In this document: positions 30,684 to 39,553 of the stretch, in pieces | How positions within the stretch are numbered: the stretch's first letter is position 1 | Layout of the letters: each line of letters begins with the position of its first letter | The notes under the pieces: model-generated | What the model was told of the DNA's origin: nothing | Seen by the model: the letters and a program-made list of their open reading frames with translations, nothing else | Databases searched by the model: none | Source: Ruegeria arenilitoris | GTDB taxonomy: Bacteria > Pseudomonadota > Alphaproteobacteria > Rhodobacterales > Rhodobacteraceae | DNA length: 64,000 bases | NCBI RefSeq assembly: GCF_013030985.1 | Contig: NZ_WPYP01000001.1 | Coordinates: 992,001-1,056,000 of the forward strand | Direction of reading: 5' to 3' | Position numbers and translations under genes: made by a program

Positions 30684-31127
30684 TCAAAACAGGTTCGGAG
30701 ACGAAACGACTTTGCAGGACCCAACTCCGCTTGGACGGTTCAAGGTGTTGGCCTGTGGAAAGCTAGCCAACATTTTGAAAGCGTTTGTTTTGGGATCAAT
30801 CGTCGCCGTATAAGCCACGCGAAGCTGTCCAGAACTGGAAGCCATCAGATTAATGCGCCAGGACATCCGGTATTCACCCTTACGCGTTACCTTCAGCTTT
30901 GCCTTGGCAGGCGTTTCATCCGGCACGTTCGCCAGTTCATTGGACGACCGGATTGCACCATCATACACACGGGCCTGCTTGGCGTCGGCGTCAACGCTCA
31001 CCAGAACCCTGCCGGGAATCCATCCGCGGGCTTCCATGCTGTGCAATTTGCAGTCATAATTTTGAACTTCGGCATGGGCTGCTCCGGCAGCGCAAGCCAA
31101 TGTAAGTGCAGCAAGTAGCGCTTTCAT
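30684..31127 (-). CDS. Small exported protein, function unknown
   Basis: Exported protein of 147 residues: a signal peptide of 19 residues ending AAHA, then a mixed domain with an early cysteine (YDCKLHSMEARGW), a basic beta-strand region (KLKVTRKGEYRMSWRINLMA) and a terminal GSCKVVSS. Two cysteines may form a disulfide. No family is recognised. It follows the related-looking gene at 31146-31625 by 18 bp on the same strand. Confidence 0.75.
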   Translation of the reverse strand: MKALLAALTLACAAGAAHAEVQNYDCKLHSMEARGWIPGRVLVSVDADAKQARVYDGAIRSSNELANVPDETPAKAKLKVTRKGEYRMSWRINLMASSSGQLRVAYTATIDPKTNAFKMLASFPQANTLNRPSGVGSCKVVSSPNLF

Positions 31128-31145
31128 TTACTTGATCCTATCGGG

Positions 31146-31625
31146 TTATTTTGGTGCTGAGATTGCCTTGCAGCGACCGTTTGCAAAGCCGTCGCGGGGA
31201 AGGTACGTGCCGAACGTGCGCGATTTCGCAATGGCTTTCATTGTATTGCGGTTCAGCATGACCGAGAACTCGAGGTCGATCAGATCGATCGCATCGTATC
31301 TGCTTTCGTTTGTTGCGTAGGTACGCCCGGATTCCGTGTAGACGTAATTGGAGCCGACCCAAGCAATAAACAGCACCTTCGGAGTGTCTCTTCCGACTCG
31401 TCCAGATCCGGGTTGGGTGGTTATTTTCGGTATCTCAACATCATGCAAGAGGGCAGAGCGACCGAATTCATCTAAAGAAAACACCAAGCGCTCTGGAGTT
31501 GGGCGGTTCGCAATTCCGGGTTCAAATTCACATTCAAAGCTTTCCTTGTAGTTTTCTGCCACAGCTACTACCGGAAAAGCCGACAAAGCTGCCCAAACAA
31601 GGGCCAACGCCTTAAAACGACTCAT
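31146..31625 (-). CDS. Small exported protein, function unknown
   Basis: Exported protein of 159 residues with a signal peptide (about 22 residues, ending VVAVA), an early cysteine in ESFECEFEPG, YVYTESGRTY in the middle, a late SVMLNRNTMKAIAKS beta-hairpin and a terminal NGRCKAISAPK. The layout (Cys near the start of the mature chain, Cys-Lys close to the end) parallels the downstream gene, suggesting a divergent duplicate pair. ATG 31625 is preferred because the 34-codon longer frame has no export signal at its start. Confidence 0.75.
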   Translation of the reverse strand: MSRFKALALVWAALSAFPVVAVAENYKESFECEFEPGIANRPTPERLVFSLDEFGRSALLHDVEIPKITTQPGSGRVGRDTPKVLFIAWVGSNYVYTESGRTYATNESRYDAIDLIDLEFSVMLNRNTMKAIAKSRTFGTYLPRDGFANGRCKAISAPK

Positions 31626-31807
31626 TACTTCTTTCTTTCTCCTACAATTCCTGCCCAGGCTTATGGTGCCCAGATCGCGATTTGTTTTCGCGCAAAACGA
31701 AAGTCTTGGCAGCGAAACACATACCAAAAGTGTAAGGGGGCGCCACCGAATAACAGGCGTCTGGCAGACCTCAGAGAATTTCTCTCAACCTGGGACATTT
31801 GGGTCAC

Positions 31808-31836
31808 AAAAAAACCGCCCGTATGCACGGGCGGTC
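31808..31836 (-). terminator. Rho-independent terminator of soxBDAG
   Basis: On the minus strand, stem CCGCCCGT and ACGGGCGG around a 4-base loop (31834-31815) is followed by seven T residues. It lies about 30 bp after the soxG stop. Confidence 0.9.
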
Positions 31837-31863
31837 CAATTTTAATCAGGGTTTTGAGCAGGC

Positions 31864-32430
31864 TTAGTAAACCCCAACCTCACTGCCCGGTTGCGCTGCA
31901 ACCTTCAGAAGTTTGAACGCGTAGTCGGCGGCCGAGCGGAAACAGACGACGCGGAAGGTTTCGGCATCGTCCATCCAGAACGCACCTGCCACCTGCGCCA
32001 GACGCGACCGGCGGATCTGGCCGGGCTGGAACGCTTCGACTGACAGCTCAACCGGCGCGACCTTGCCCATCACCTCGCGCGCGCTTGCGCCTGAGATACG
32101 GAACACGGCGCGCGCGTCCGAGACGTTGACGGCCAGCGCATGTGTGCCGCTAAGCGCGTTGTTCATCGCAGCCAGCTTGGCCTCGACCTCGGCATAAGGC
32201 ACCAGCACCAGCAGCTCGTCGGTGGACATCCAGCAGACGCCGGTATCGCCATTGACCAGAGCTTCGCGCTGACCGGGCACTTTCTGCCCGGTTGCGTCCT
32301 TGACCGCCTTGGCCAGCACCTTGTCCGACAGGTCGCCGCGCAGGGTGATCATCCCCTGCAGGCCGCATTCCTCGACCTTGACGATGCCTTCATAGCTGGC
32401 GTGGTTCAGTGCGCTGATGGGTTCAGACAT
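31864..32430 (-). CDS. soxG: Sarcosine oxidase gamma subunit
   Basis: Smallest-but-one subunit of heterotetrameric sarcosine oxidase, 188 residues. It resembles a degenerate aminomethyltransferase (GcvT) fold: VKVEECGLQGMITLRGDL, DELLVLVPYAEVEAKLAAM, and LSVEAFQPGQIRRSRLAQV. ATG 32430 overlaps the soxA end by 8 bp, so its translation is probably coupled to soxA. It is the last gene before the operon terminator. Confidence 0.93.
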   Translation of the reverse strand: MSEPISALNHASYEGIVKVEECGLQGMITLRGDLSDKVLAKAVKDATGQKVPGQREALVNGDTGVCWMSTDELLVLVPYAEVEAKLAAMNNALSGTHALAVNVSDARAVFRISGASAREVMGKVAPVELSVEAFQPGQIRRSRLAQVAGAFWMDDAETFRVVCFRSAADYAFKLLKVAAQPGSEVGVY

Positions 32431-35400
32431 TCTGCTTCTCCCCGTCTTTGTCGAAGAAGATCGGGTCAACGATCTTGGCTTTGTAGGTTTTACCGTCGGT
32501 GCCCGGGAACTCGACGATCTCGCCCATACGGTCTGGACCGTGCTTGATCAGCCCCATGGCGATGCCTTTGTCCAGGTTCGCCGAATAGTAGGTCGAGGTC
32601 ACCCGCCCGATCATGTTGCGCTGACCGTTGGCGTTGACGCCGTCGCTCACTGCGTAAGCGCCGTCCGGCAGGACAGAACCATCCACAGTCTCGAGACCCA
32701 CCAGTTTCCAGCGCTCAGGATCGGCCATGTGGGTGCGCGAATGAGCGCGTTTACCGAGGTAGTCCTCTTTCTTTTTCGAAAGAGCCCAGTGCAGCCCCAG
32801 ATCCTGTGGGATCACGGTGCCGTCGGTCTCGTCCCCGATCATGATAAAGCCCTTCTCGGCCCGCAGGATGTGCAGACATTCAGTGCCGTAAGGCATGACA
32901 CCAAACTCTTGCCCTGCCGCGATCAGCGCATCCCAGAACGCCTGACCCTGAGACGCGGGAACCGCGATTTCATAGGACAGCTCGCCCGAGAACGAGATGC
33001 GGTAGGCCCGCGCGTCGAACTCACCGATCTTGCCGTCACGCCATTCCATGAAGGGCAGTGCCTCTTTCGATAGGTCCATGCCGCCGCCCACTTGTGCGTT
33101 CAGCTTCTCCAGCACCTTGCGGGCGTTGGGGCCGACCACAGCGACCTGAGCGTATTGCTCGGTCACGTTGGCGACATAGACTTTCCAGTCCCACCACTCA
33201 GTCTGCAGCCATTCTTCCATGTGACCATGGATACGCTCGGCTCCGCCGGTGGTTGTGTGGCACAGCCAGGTGTCCTCATCGATGCGGGCAACAACACCGT
33301 CGTCGATCAGGAAGCCGTTTTCCGAGCACATCAGGCCATAGCGGCATTTGCCGACCTTCAGCGTGGACATCATGTTGGTGTACAGCATGTCCAGGAACTT
33401 GCCGGCATCCGGGCCTTTGACAATCAGTTTGCCCAGCGTCGAGGCGTCCAGCAAGCCGAGGTTTTCGCGGGTGTTCTTCACTTCGCGATTCACGGCGTCA
33501 TGCACGGATTCACCGGGACGGACATAGGCATAGGTCCGGCGCCAGTGGCCGACCGGCTCCCAATCGGCGCCGTTCTTGTCGTGCCAGTCATGCATCGGCG
33601 TGCGGCGGATCGGCTGGAACACATCACCACGCGCTTCGCCACCGATAGACGCCAACGAGATGGGCGTATAAGGCGGACGGAAGGTGGTTGTGCCCACCTT
33701 CGGAATTTCCGCATCCAGCGCATCAGCAAGGATCGCCAAGCCGTTGATGTTGCTCAGTTTACCCTGATCGGTCGCCATACCAAGCGTGGTATAACGCTTG
33801 GTGTGTTCGACACTCTCATAACCTTCGCGCGCAGCCAGTTGGACGTCGGACACTTTGACGTCGTTCTGGAAATCCAACCAGGACTTCATGCGCAGGCTGA
33901 TTTCGGCATTGGACGGCATCAGCCAGACAGGCTCCATCGCGGCCTCAGCCGTGGTTTCCCCTTTCGGAGCGTCAGCCGTCTTGGGCGTGAAACCCGCGCC
34001 GTTGGCGGCAGCTTCACCTGCGGTTTGCGCGTCTGCCAGCACCTCACCCAGCGCCAGCGGGCCGTTGGCTGAACCGGCGGCGACCACAAAGCCTTCGCCA
34101 TTCGCGCCCAGCGGCGGACGTTCGGGATCAGGGCGGAAATGGGCGTTCGCCTCATCCCAGATCAGTTTGCCGCCGCAATGCGACCACATGTGAACGACCG
34201 GAGACCAGCCGCCCGACATGGCAACTGCATCGCATTCAACTTCTTCGCGAGCGCCACCGATGCCTTCCTGATTACACAGCGCGACCTTCTTGACGCGCTT
34301 GCCACCCTTGACCTTGGCGATGGCTTTGCCCGGATCGACCTGAATGCCAAGCTGGCGCGCCTCTTCGGCCAGAGGACCAGCCGCGGCCCGTGCGTCAACG
34401 ATGCGCAGAACGTCTACGCCAGCCTGTTTCAGGGTGATCGCGGTACGGTAGGCGTCGTCGTTGTTGGTGGCGACGATCACGCGCTCACCCGGGGTCACAC
34501 CCCAGTTCACCACGTAGTCACGCATGGCTGCGGCCAGCATCACGCCGGGCACATCGTTGCCTGCGAAGGACAACGGACGTTCGATTGCACCTGTGGCGGT
34601 TACAATCTGCTTGGCGCGGATGCGCCACAGGCGGTGACGCGGGCCCTGAACGCCAGGGGTGTGATCGGTCAGACGCTCGTACCCCAGCACATAGCCGTGG
34701 TCATAGACCCCTGCCCCCATGCAGCGGATGCGCATGGTGACGTTGTCCATTGCTTCAAGCTCGGAAACCAATTGCTCCACGAACTTATCCACAGGCTCGC
34801 CATCAACGGTTCCGCCATCAACCGGAGCACGGCCACCCCAATGGGCGGTCTGCTCGATCAGCATGACCTTGGCACCGGATTGCGCGGCAACTTTCGCGGC
34901 CTGCAAACCAGCCACACCACCGCCGATCACCAGAACATCGGTGAAGGCATAGAAGTGCTCATAGGTGTCCGCGTCACGGCTGTCCTTGTCGGGCGCTTTG
35001 CCCAGACCGGCGGACTGACGGATGAACGGCTCGTAGACATGTTTCCAGAACGGTTTCGGATGGATGAACGTCTTGTAATAGAAACCGGCCGGCAGGAAGC
35101 GCGCAAAGGCGGTGTTCACCGCACCGATGTCGAACTCAAGGTTCGGCCAGTGGTTCTGCGAGACCGCGGTCAGGCCATTGAACAGCTCGGTCGTGGTGGT
35201 GCGCTGGTTCGGCTCGAACCGGTTGCCCTGCCCCAGACCGACCAGAGCGTTCGGCTCTTCGGCGCCGCTGGCGACAACGCCGCGCGGACGGTGGTACTTG
35301 AACGACCGACCGACCATCATCTGATCGTTGGCCAGCAGGGCCGAGGCGAGCGTGTCGCCCTCGTACCCCTGCATCGAGGTGCCGTTGAAGGTAAAAGTGA

Positions 35401-35452
35401 CCTGTTTCGACCGGTCAATCAGCCGGCCCTGTTTTGCGAGACGGGTGCTCAT
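32423..35452 (-). CDS. soxA: Sarcosine oxidase alpha subunit
   Basis: Large subunit (1009 residues) of the enzyme that oxidises sarcosine to glycine, passing the methyl group to tetrahydrofolate as methylene-THF and making hydrogen peroxide. Order: an N-terminal domain (FTFNGTSMQGYEGDTLASALLAN, Fer2-like fold, lacking Cys ligands); dinucleotide-binding domain with VLVIGGGVAGLQAAKVAAQ (about residues 173-192); and a GcvT-like folate domain (from about residue 615, with MYTNMMSTLKVGKCRYGLM). ATG 35452 (MSTRLAKQGR) is chosen; a longer frame runs into the gap and soxD without homology. Confidence 0.96.
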   Translation of the reverse strand: MSTRLAKQGRLIDRSKQVTFTFNGTSMQGYEGDTLASALLANDQMMVGRSFKYHRPRGVVASGAEEPNALVGLGQGNRFEPNQRTTTTELFNGLTAVSQNHWPNLEFDIGAVNTAFARFLPAGFYYKTFIHPKPFWKHVYEPFIRQSAGLGKAPDKDSRDADTYEHFYAFTDVLVIGGGVAGLQAAKVAAQSGAKVMLIEQTAHWGGRAPVDGGTVDGEPVDKFVEQLVSELEAMDNVTMRIRCMGAGVYDHGYVLGYERLTDHTPGVQGPRHRLWRIRAKQIVTATGAIERPLSFAGNDVPGVMLAAAMRDYVVNWGVTPGERVIVATNNDDAYRTAITLKQAGVDVLRIVDARAAAGPLAEEARQLGIQVDPGKAIAKVKGGKRVKKVALCNQEGIGGAREEVECDAVAMSGGWSPVVHMWSHCGGKLIWDEANAHFRPDPERPPLGANGEGFVVAAGSANGPLALGEVLADAQTAGEAAANGAGFTPKTADAPKGETTAEAAMEPVWLMPSNAEISLRMKSWLDFQNDVKVSDVQLAAREGYESVEHTKRYTTLGMATDQGKLSNINGLAILADALDAEIPKVGTTTFRPPYTPISLASIGGEARGDVFQPIRRTPMHDWHDKNGADWEPVGHWRRTYAYVRPGESVHDAVNREVKNTRENLGLLDASTLGKLIVKGPDAGKFLDMLYTNMMSTLKVGKCRYGLMCSENGFLIDDGVVARIDEDTWLCHTTTGGAERIHGHMEEWLQTEWWDWKVYVANVTEQYAQVAVVGPNARKVLEKLNAQVGGGMDLSKEALPFMEWRDGKIGEFDARAYRISFSGELSYEIAVPASQGQAFWDALIAAGQEFGVMPYGTECLHILRAEKGFIMIGDETDGTVIPQDLGLHWALSKKKEDYLGKRAHSRTHMADPERWKLVGLETVDGSVLPDGAYAVSDGVNANGQRNMIGRVTSTYYSANLDKGIAMGLIKHGPDRMGEIVEFPGTDGKTYKAKIVDPIFFDKDGEKQNV

Positions 35453-35467
35453 TTTGCGGACCTTTCG

Positions 35468-35518
35468 CAGGTGGAGGCACCAAGGCCTCCGGCGGGAGTA
35501 TTTTTGAAAAGACGAAGC
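35468..35518. repeat. Rhodobacteraceae-type intergenic hairpin repeat
   Basis: On the plus strand GGAGGC (35473-35478) pairs with GCCTCC (35485-35490), followed by GGCGGGAGTATTTTTGAAAA and GACGAAG. From memory, elements of this form (GC hairpin, GAGTATTTTT or GAGGATATTTTT, then AAGAnGAAG) recur between genes in many Rhodobacteraceae. Only one copy was found in this window. It sits between soxD and soxA, inside the operon. Confidence 0.5.
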
Positions 35519-35519
35519 A

Positions 35520-35849
35520 TCAGGAGAACTCTCTCCATGTCCATCCCGGACGTTTGGCGGTGATGGCGTCCTTGATCTCTTGCGGCGGTTCGGTGGTTTG
35601 GGCCGAGTACGTGCCGAACACTTCCAGCGTGTTCGTGCAGCGGGCGGCGTGGAACCACTTGCCGCAGCCATTCGCATGGCGCCAGCGTTCAAAGTGAACA
35701 CCTTTGGGGTTTTCACGCATGAACAGGTAGTCGTGGAACTCGTCATCCGATGAGCCTGGGCCGAAACGCTTCAGATGCGCCTCGCCACCAGCGGCCAGTT
35801 CGGTTTCTTCGGCGTCAACGCCGCAATACGGGCAATTCAGGATCAGCAT
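35520..35849 (-). CDS. soxD: Sarcosine oxidase delta subunit
   Basis: Zinc-binding small subunit of 109 residues. It begins MLILNCPYCGVDAEETEL, with Cys6 and Cys9, and carries the second ligand pair in HFERWRHANGCGKWFHAARC, matching the structural zinc site of SoxD. ATG 35849 was selected as the family start. It lies 75 bp after soxB and 67 bp before soxA. Confidence 0.95.
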   Translation of the reverse strand: MLILNCPYCGVDAEETELAAGGEAHLKRFGPGSSDDEFHDYLFMRENPKGVHFERWRHANGCGKWFHAARCTNTLEVFGTYSAQTTEPPQEIKDAITAKRPGWTWREFS

Positions 35850-35924
35850 ATGGTCATCCTTTTGGCGGTCGGTCGGCACTTGGCCGACCTGAATTCTGTT
35901 AGTGGGCAACTTTGGGCAACGCCC

Positions 35925-37169
35925 TTAGTGCGCCACCCCGGCGGCGACGCTTTCGTCGATGAAACGGCCCTCTTTGAAGCGGTCCAGCGAGAAGGCTTCG
36001 GTCAGCGGTGAATGGCCTGTGGCCATCAGCTGTGCCATGCCCCAACCGGACCCCGGGATCGCCTTGAAGCCACCGGTGCCCCAGCCGCCGTTGATAAAGC
36101 AGCCCTGCAGCGGTGTTTTCGACAGGATGGGCGAGCGGTCGCCGGTCATGTCAACGATACCACCCCACTGGCGCAGCATCTTCAGGCGCGAGATCATCGG
36201 GAAGGTCTCGACCAGCGCGCGGACGGTTTCCTCGATGTGGTGGAAGCTGCCGCGCTGGGTGAAGTTGTTAAACCCGTCCGTCCCGCCGCCGATCACCATC
36301 TCGCCCTTGTCGGACTGAGACATGTAGCCGTGCACGGTGTTGGCCATCACGACCACGTCCATGCAAGGTTTGATCGGCTCGGACACCAGCGCCTGCAGCG
36401 CGATGGCTTCCAGCGGCAGGCGGAAGCCAGCCATCTCGGCCAGCTGACCGGAATGACCCGCGACCACGATGCCCAGCTTGTCGCAGTCGATGGCACCTTT
36501 GGTGGTGTCAACGCCGACGACCCGGCCGTTATCCGAACGGATACCTTTAACTTCGCATTGCTGGATGATGTCCATGCCCATGGCCGAACATGCGCGTGCA
36601 TAGCCCCAGGCCACAGCGTCGTGACGGGCGGTGCCACCGCGTTCCTGCCACAGCGCACCCAGAACCGGATAGCGCGGGCCGTCGAGGTTGATGATCGGCA
36701 CCAGCTGTTTCACGCGCTCGGGCGTGATCCATTCGGTCTTCACACCCTGCAGCGCGTTGGCGTGCGCCGTGCGCTGATAACCGCGGATTTCGTGCTGGGT
36801 CTGGGCCAGCATCATGACGCCGCGCGGGCTGAACATGACGTTATAGTTCAGGTCCTGGCTCAGATCTTCATAAAGGCTGCGTGCCTTTTCATAGATTGCT
36901 GCCGACGGGTCCTGCAGATAGTTCGACCGGATGATGGTCGTGTTCCGTCCGGTGTTACCGCCGCCCAGCCAGCCCTTTTCGATGACGGCGACGTTCTGGA
37001 TGCCGTAATTCTTGCCAAGGTAATAGGCGGTCGCCAGACCATGTCCGCCAGCGCCAACAATGATGACGTCATAGCGTTTCTTGGGTTCGGGCGAGCGCCA
37101 CGCGCGCTCCCACCCGGTGTGATAGCGCAGGGCCTCCCGCGCCACAGCAAAGGCTGAGTAGTGTTTCAT
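35925..37169 (-). CDS. soxB: Sarcosine oxidase beta subunit
   Basis: Flavin subunit of 414 residues. The FAD-binding motif YDVIIVGAGGHGLATAYYL is near residue 33. The segment GGTARHDAVAWGYA holds the histidine expected to bind FMN covalently. The C-terminus GCFINGGWGTGGFKAIPGSGWGMAQLM is highly typical of SoxB. ATG 37169 (MKHYSAFAVAREA) is preferred; an in-frame ATG lies three codons upstream. It is the promoter-proximal gene, divergent from ccmI. Confidence 0.96.
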   Translation of the reverse strand: MKHYSAFAVAREALRYHTGWERAWRSPEPKKRYDVIIVGAGGHGLATAYYLGKNYGIQNVAVIEKGWLGGGNTGRNTTIIRSNYLQDPSAAIYEKARSLYEDLSQDLNYNVMFSPRGVMMLAQTQHEIRGYQRTAHANALQGVKTEWITPERVKQLVPIINLDGPRYPVLGALWQERGGTARHDAVAWGYARACSAMGMDIIQQCEVKGIRSDNGRVVGVDTTKGAIDCDKLGIVVAGHSGQLAEMAGFRLPLEAIALQALVSEPIKPCMDVVVMANTVHGYMSQSDKGEMVIGGGTDGFNNFTQRGSFHHIEETVRALVETFPMISRLKMLRQWGGIVDMTGDRSPILSKTPLQGCFINGGWGTGGFKAIPGSGWGMAQLMATGHSPLTEAFSLDRFKEGRFIDESVAAGVAH

Positions 37170-37255
37170 GAGCGAATCCATCCGGTTCGGTGATTGGCGC
37201 AGATATGCCGTGTGCCGACAGTTTAGCCCTGCCACGCAACGCCACAATATCGAAC

Positions 37256-37286
37256 TATTGCGACATCCGGCCTATTATTGCGACAT
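37256..37286. promoter_or_regulatory. Direct repeat upstream of soxB
   Basis: TATTGCGACAT occurs twice, at 37256-37266 and 37276-37286, exactly 20 bp apart, in the divergent soxB/ccmI gap about 90-120 bp before the soxB start. Two-turn phasing of identical half-sites is typical for AraC-type activators. Regulator identity is inference. Confidence 0.55.
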
Positions 37287-37364
37287 GAAGTCCTCGCGCG
37301 GCCATTTGCCCCTTTTGTCGCCCCGCCGAGAGGTCTAAGTCAGGGCAGCCAAATCGGAGAAACC

Positions 37365-38591
37365 ATGTCGTTCCTGGTCATGACAATTCTAACCGCGCTG
37401 CTGACGGCGCTGATCCTGGGCCTATCCTTGCTGCGTGGTCGCAAAACGCGCGAGCCAGCCGCAGCCTATGACCTGCGTGTTTACCGCGAGCAGCTGGCCA
37501 GCGTAGATCGGGATCTGGCCCGGGGCGTGATCGGCGAGGCCGACGCCGAGCGGGTGCGGACGGAGATATCACGTCGCATTCTGGCCGCCGACGCGCAGAT
37601 GCAGGCCGGAACCAAACAGGCCGGGGCACCGCTGTGGGCCACTTTTGCAGCCTTTGTCGTTATTGCTGCGGTCGTGATTGGCGGTGGTATTGAAATGTAC
37701 CGCCAGATGGGTGCCGCCGGGCTGCCGGATCAGCCTCTGTCCCTGCGTAAGGAGCAGGCCGAAGCTTTGCGCGCCGACCGCCCCAGCCAGGCCGAGGCCG
37801 AAGCTGCCGCGCAACCCGCCGAGTTGCCGCAGCTGGATGAAAGTTATGCCAATCTTTTGGAGCAGTTGCGCGACACTGTTGCAGAACGCCCGGACGATCT
37901 GCAGGGCCATATTCTGCTGGCGCAGCACGAAGCAAATGCAGGCAACTTTCCGGCCGCTTACAAAGCTCAGAAACGTGTGATCGAACTGTCCGGCGATGCT
38001 GCCCCGGCCGATGCCTTTTCGCACTTGGCCGAGATGCTGATCCTGTCCGCGGGTGGTTATGTTTCACCCGAGGCGGAGGAAGCGCTGAAACAGGCCCTGC
38101 AACGCGACCCCCGCCATGGTCCTGCGCAGTATTACCTGGGGCAGATGATGGTTCAGATCGGACGCCCCGACGTCGGATACCGCATCTGGGTGGATGCCCT
38201 GCGCGATGCACCGGCAGGTGCGCCGTGGGCAGATGCCATCCACGCGCAACTGGACGAGTTGGCCTTCCGCGCCGGTGTGTTCAACGCACCTGACATCCCC
38301 GCCCCTGACGCTTCCGGCCCAAGTCAGGAAGAAATGGATGCCGCCGCTGCGCTGACTCCGGAAGAGCGGCAAGAGATGATTAAGGGCATGGTCAACCAAC
38401 TGTCTGAACGCCTCGCCAGCGAAGGTGGCTCGCCCGAAGAATGGGCCCGCCTGATCGCAGCCCTTGGCGTTTTGGGCGAGGGGCAACGTGCCATCGAAAT
38501 AAAAAATGAGGCGATGGAAGTCTTTGCAGGTAATGCCGAGGCTATTGAACTGATCGACGCCGCCGCATTGCAGGCCGGGATCGCACAATGA
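37365..38591 (+). CDS. ccmI: Cytochrome c biogenesis protein CcmI
   Basis: Membrane protein of 408 residues that chaperones apocytochromes to the haem ligation complex. Two N-terminal helices (about residues 2-22 and 88-110) flank the cytoplasmic leucine-zipper-like loop LRVYREQLASVDRDLARGVIGEADAERVRTEI split here by family consensus, and TPR motifs fill the periplasmic C-terminal part (HILLAQHEANAGNFPAAYKAQ, AQYYLGQMMVQIGR). ATG 37365 follows CGGAGAA. Its stop overlaps the ruvX start as ATGA. The ccmABCDG genes are some 34 kb away in this window. Confidence 0.93.
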   Translation: MSFLVMTILTALLTALILGLSLLRGRKTREPAAAYDLRVYREQLASVDRDLARGVIGEADAERVRTEISRRILAADAQMQAGTKQAGAPLWATFAAFVVIAAVVIGGGIEMYRQMGAAGLPDQPLSLRKEQAEALRADRPSQAEAEAAAQPAELPQLDESYANLLEQLRDTVAERPDDLQGHILLAQHEANAGNFPAAYKAQKRVIELSGDAAPADAFSHLAEMLILSAGGYVSPEAEEALKQALQRDPRHGPAQYYLGQMMVQIGRPDVGYRIWVDALRDAPAGAPWADAIHAQLDELAFRAGVFNAPDIPAPDASGPSQEEMDAAAALTPEERQEMIKGMVNQLSERLASEGGSPEEWARLIAALGVLGEGQRAIEIKNEAMEVFAGNAEAIELIDAAALQAGIAQ

Positions 38592-39052
38592 TCCACGACG
38601 CGTTCGAGGACTTCGCGACTTCTCTGCCGACGATGACCGCGCTGATGGGACTGGATCTGGGCGAGAAAACCATTGGCGTGGCGGTTTCGGACCGGATGCG
38701 CGGCGTGGCCAGCCCTCTGGAAACCGTGCGGCGCAAGAAATTCACGCTGGATTCCGCCCGCCTGCTTGAGATCATCGCCGACCGCGAGATCGGAGGCATC
38801 ATCCTCGGCCTGCCGAAAAATATGGACGGAACCGAAGGCCCGCGCTGCCAGTCAACCCGCGCCTTTGCCCGCAACCTGGCCCGCCTGACCGAGGTTTCGA
38901 TCGGCTTCTGGGACGAGCGACTCAGCACGGTTGCGGCCGAAAAGGCACTTTTAGAGGCGGATACGACACGAAAACGTCGCGGACAGGTTATCGACCACGT
39001 TGCCGCAGGCTATATCCTGCAAGGAGCGCTGGACAGGCTGCGCTTTCTGTAA
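38588..39052 (+). CDS. ruvX: Putative Holliday junction resolvase RuvX (YqgF)
   Basis: RNase-H-fold protein of 154 residues, involved in pre-16S rRNA processing and named as a resolvase. Motifs: LMGLDLGEKTIGVAVSDRM (catalytic Asp), IILGLPKNMDGTEGPRCQ, FWDERLSTVAAEKAL, and IDHVAAGYILQGALDRL at the end. An internal start near codon 16 (MTALMGLDLG) is possible, but the ATGA overlap with ccmI supports the longer form. Confidence 0.93.
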   Translation: MIHDAFEDFATSLPTMTALMGLDLGEKTIGVAVSDRMRGVASPLETVRRKKFTLDSARLLEIIADREIGGIILGLPKNMDGTEGPRCQSTRAFARNLARLTEVSIGFWDERLSTVAAEKALLEADTTRKRRGQVIDHVAAGYILQGALDRLRFL

Positions 39053-39068
39053 CGGACGGAGTACGCCG

Positions 39069-39302
39069 ATGACAGACATGGTTTGGAAAAGGAACGAGGT
39101 CGAAAGCCCTTGCGTCCAGATCTGTGTCGTGCACCCGACGGAACGCATCTGCACGGGTTGCTACCGTACGATCGATGAGATTTCGCGCTGGTCCAAAATG
39201 GACGCCACCGAACGTGCGGGGATCATGGACGAACTGCCCTCGCGCAAACCCCGCCTGGCCAAGCGCCGCGGCGGCCGTTCTGCGCGTGTGAGTAACGCGT
39301 AA
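39069..39302 (+). CDS. DUF1289 family protein
   Basis: Small 77-residue protein with the DUF1289 cysteine signature ESPCVQICVVHPTERICTGCYRTIDEISRW (four Cys, probably metal-binding) and a basic Arg-rich C-terminus. Function is unknown. ATG 39069 has GGAG upstream and lies 16 bp after ruvX, so it probably belongs to the same transcript. Confidence 0.88.
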   Translation: MTDMVWKRNEVESPCVQICVVHPTERICTGCYRTIDEISRWSKMDATERAGIMDELPSRKPRLAKRRGGRSARVSNA

Positions 39303-39553
39303 ATCGTTCTACGAAAATCGACGTGATCTGAACCTGCGCCGCTGCAGGCTGGTGTGAACTTCGAGGGGGTCAAGTTCTGACACTTGTGGTGAGTGAGTGG
39401 CAACCCACAGCGGCGCACTTCAGAATTTGTGCTCTTCCGAAGTGGTACAGCGGAAGAACACGACCTGTGTAACCGTTTCTTGACCAATCAATCAAGAATA
39501 ACAGAGCTTACCCTGACGTCAACTTCATGCGCCCCTTGCTGCCTCGCCCTGCT

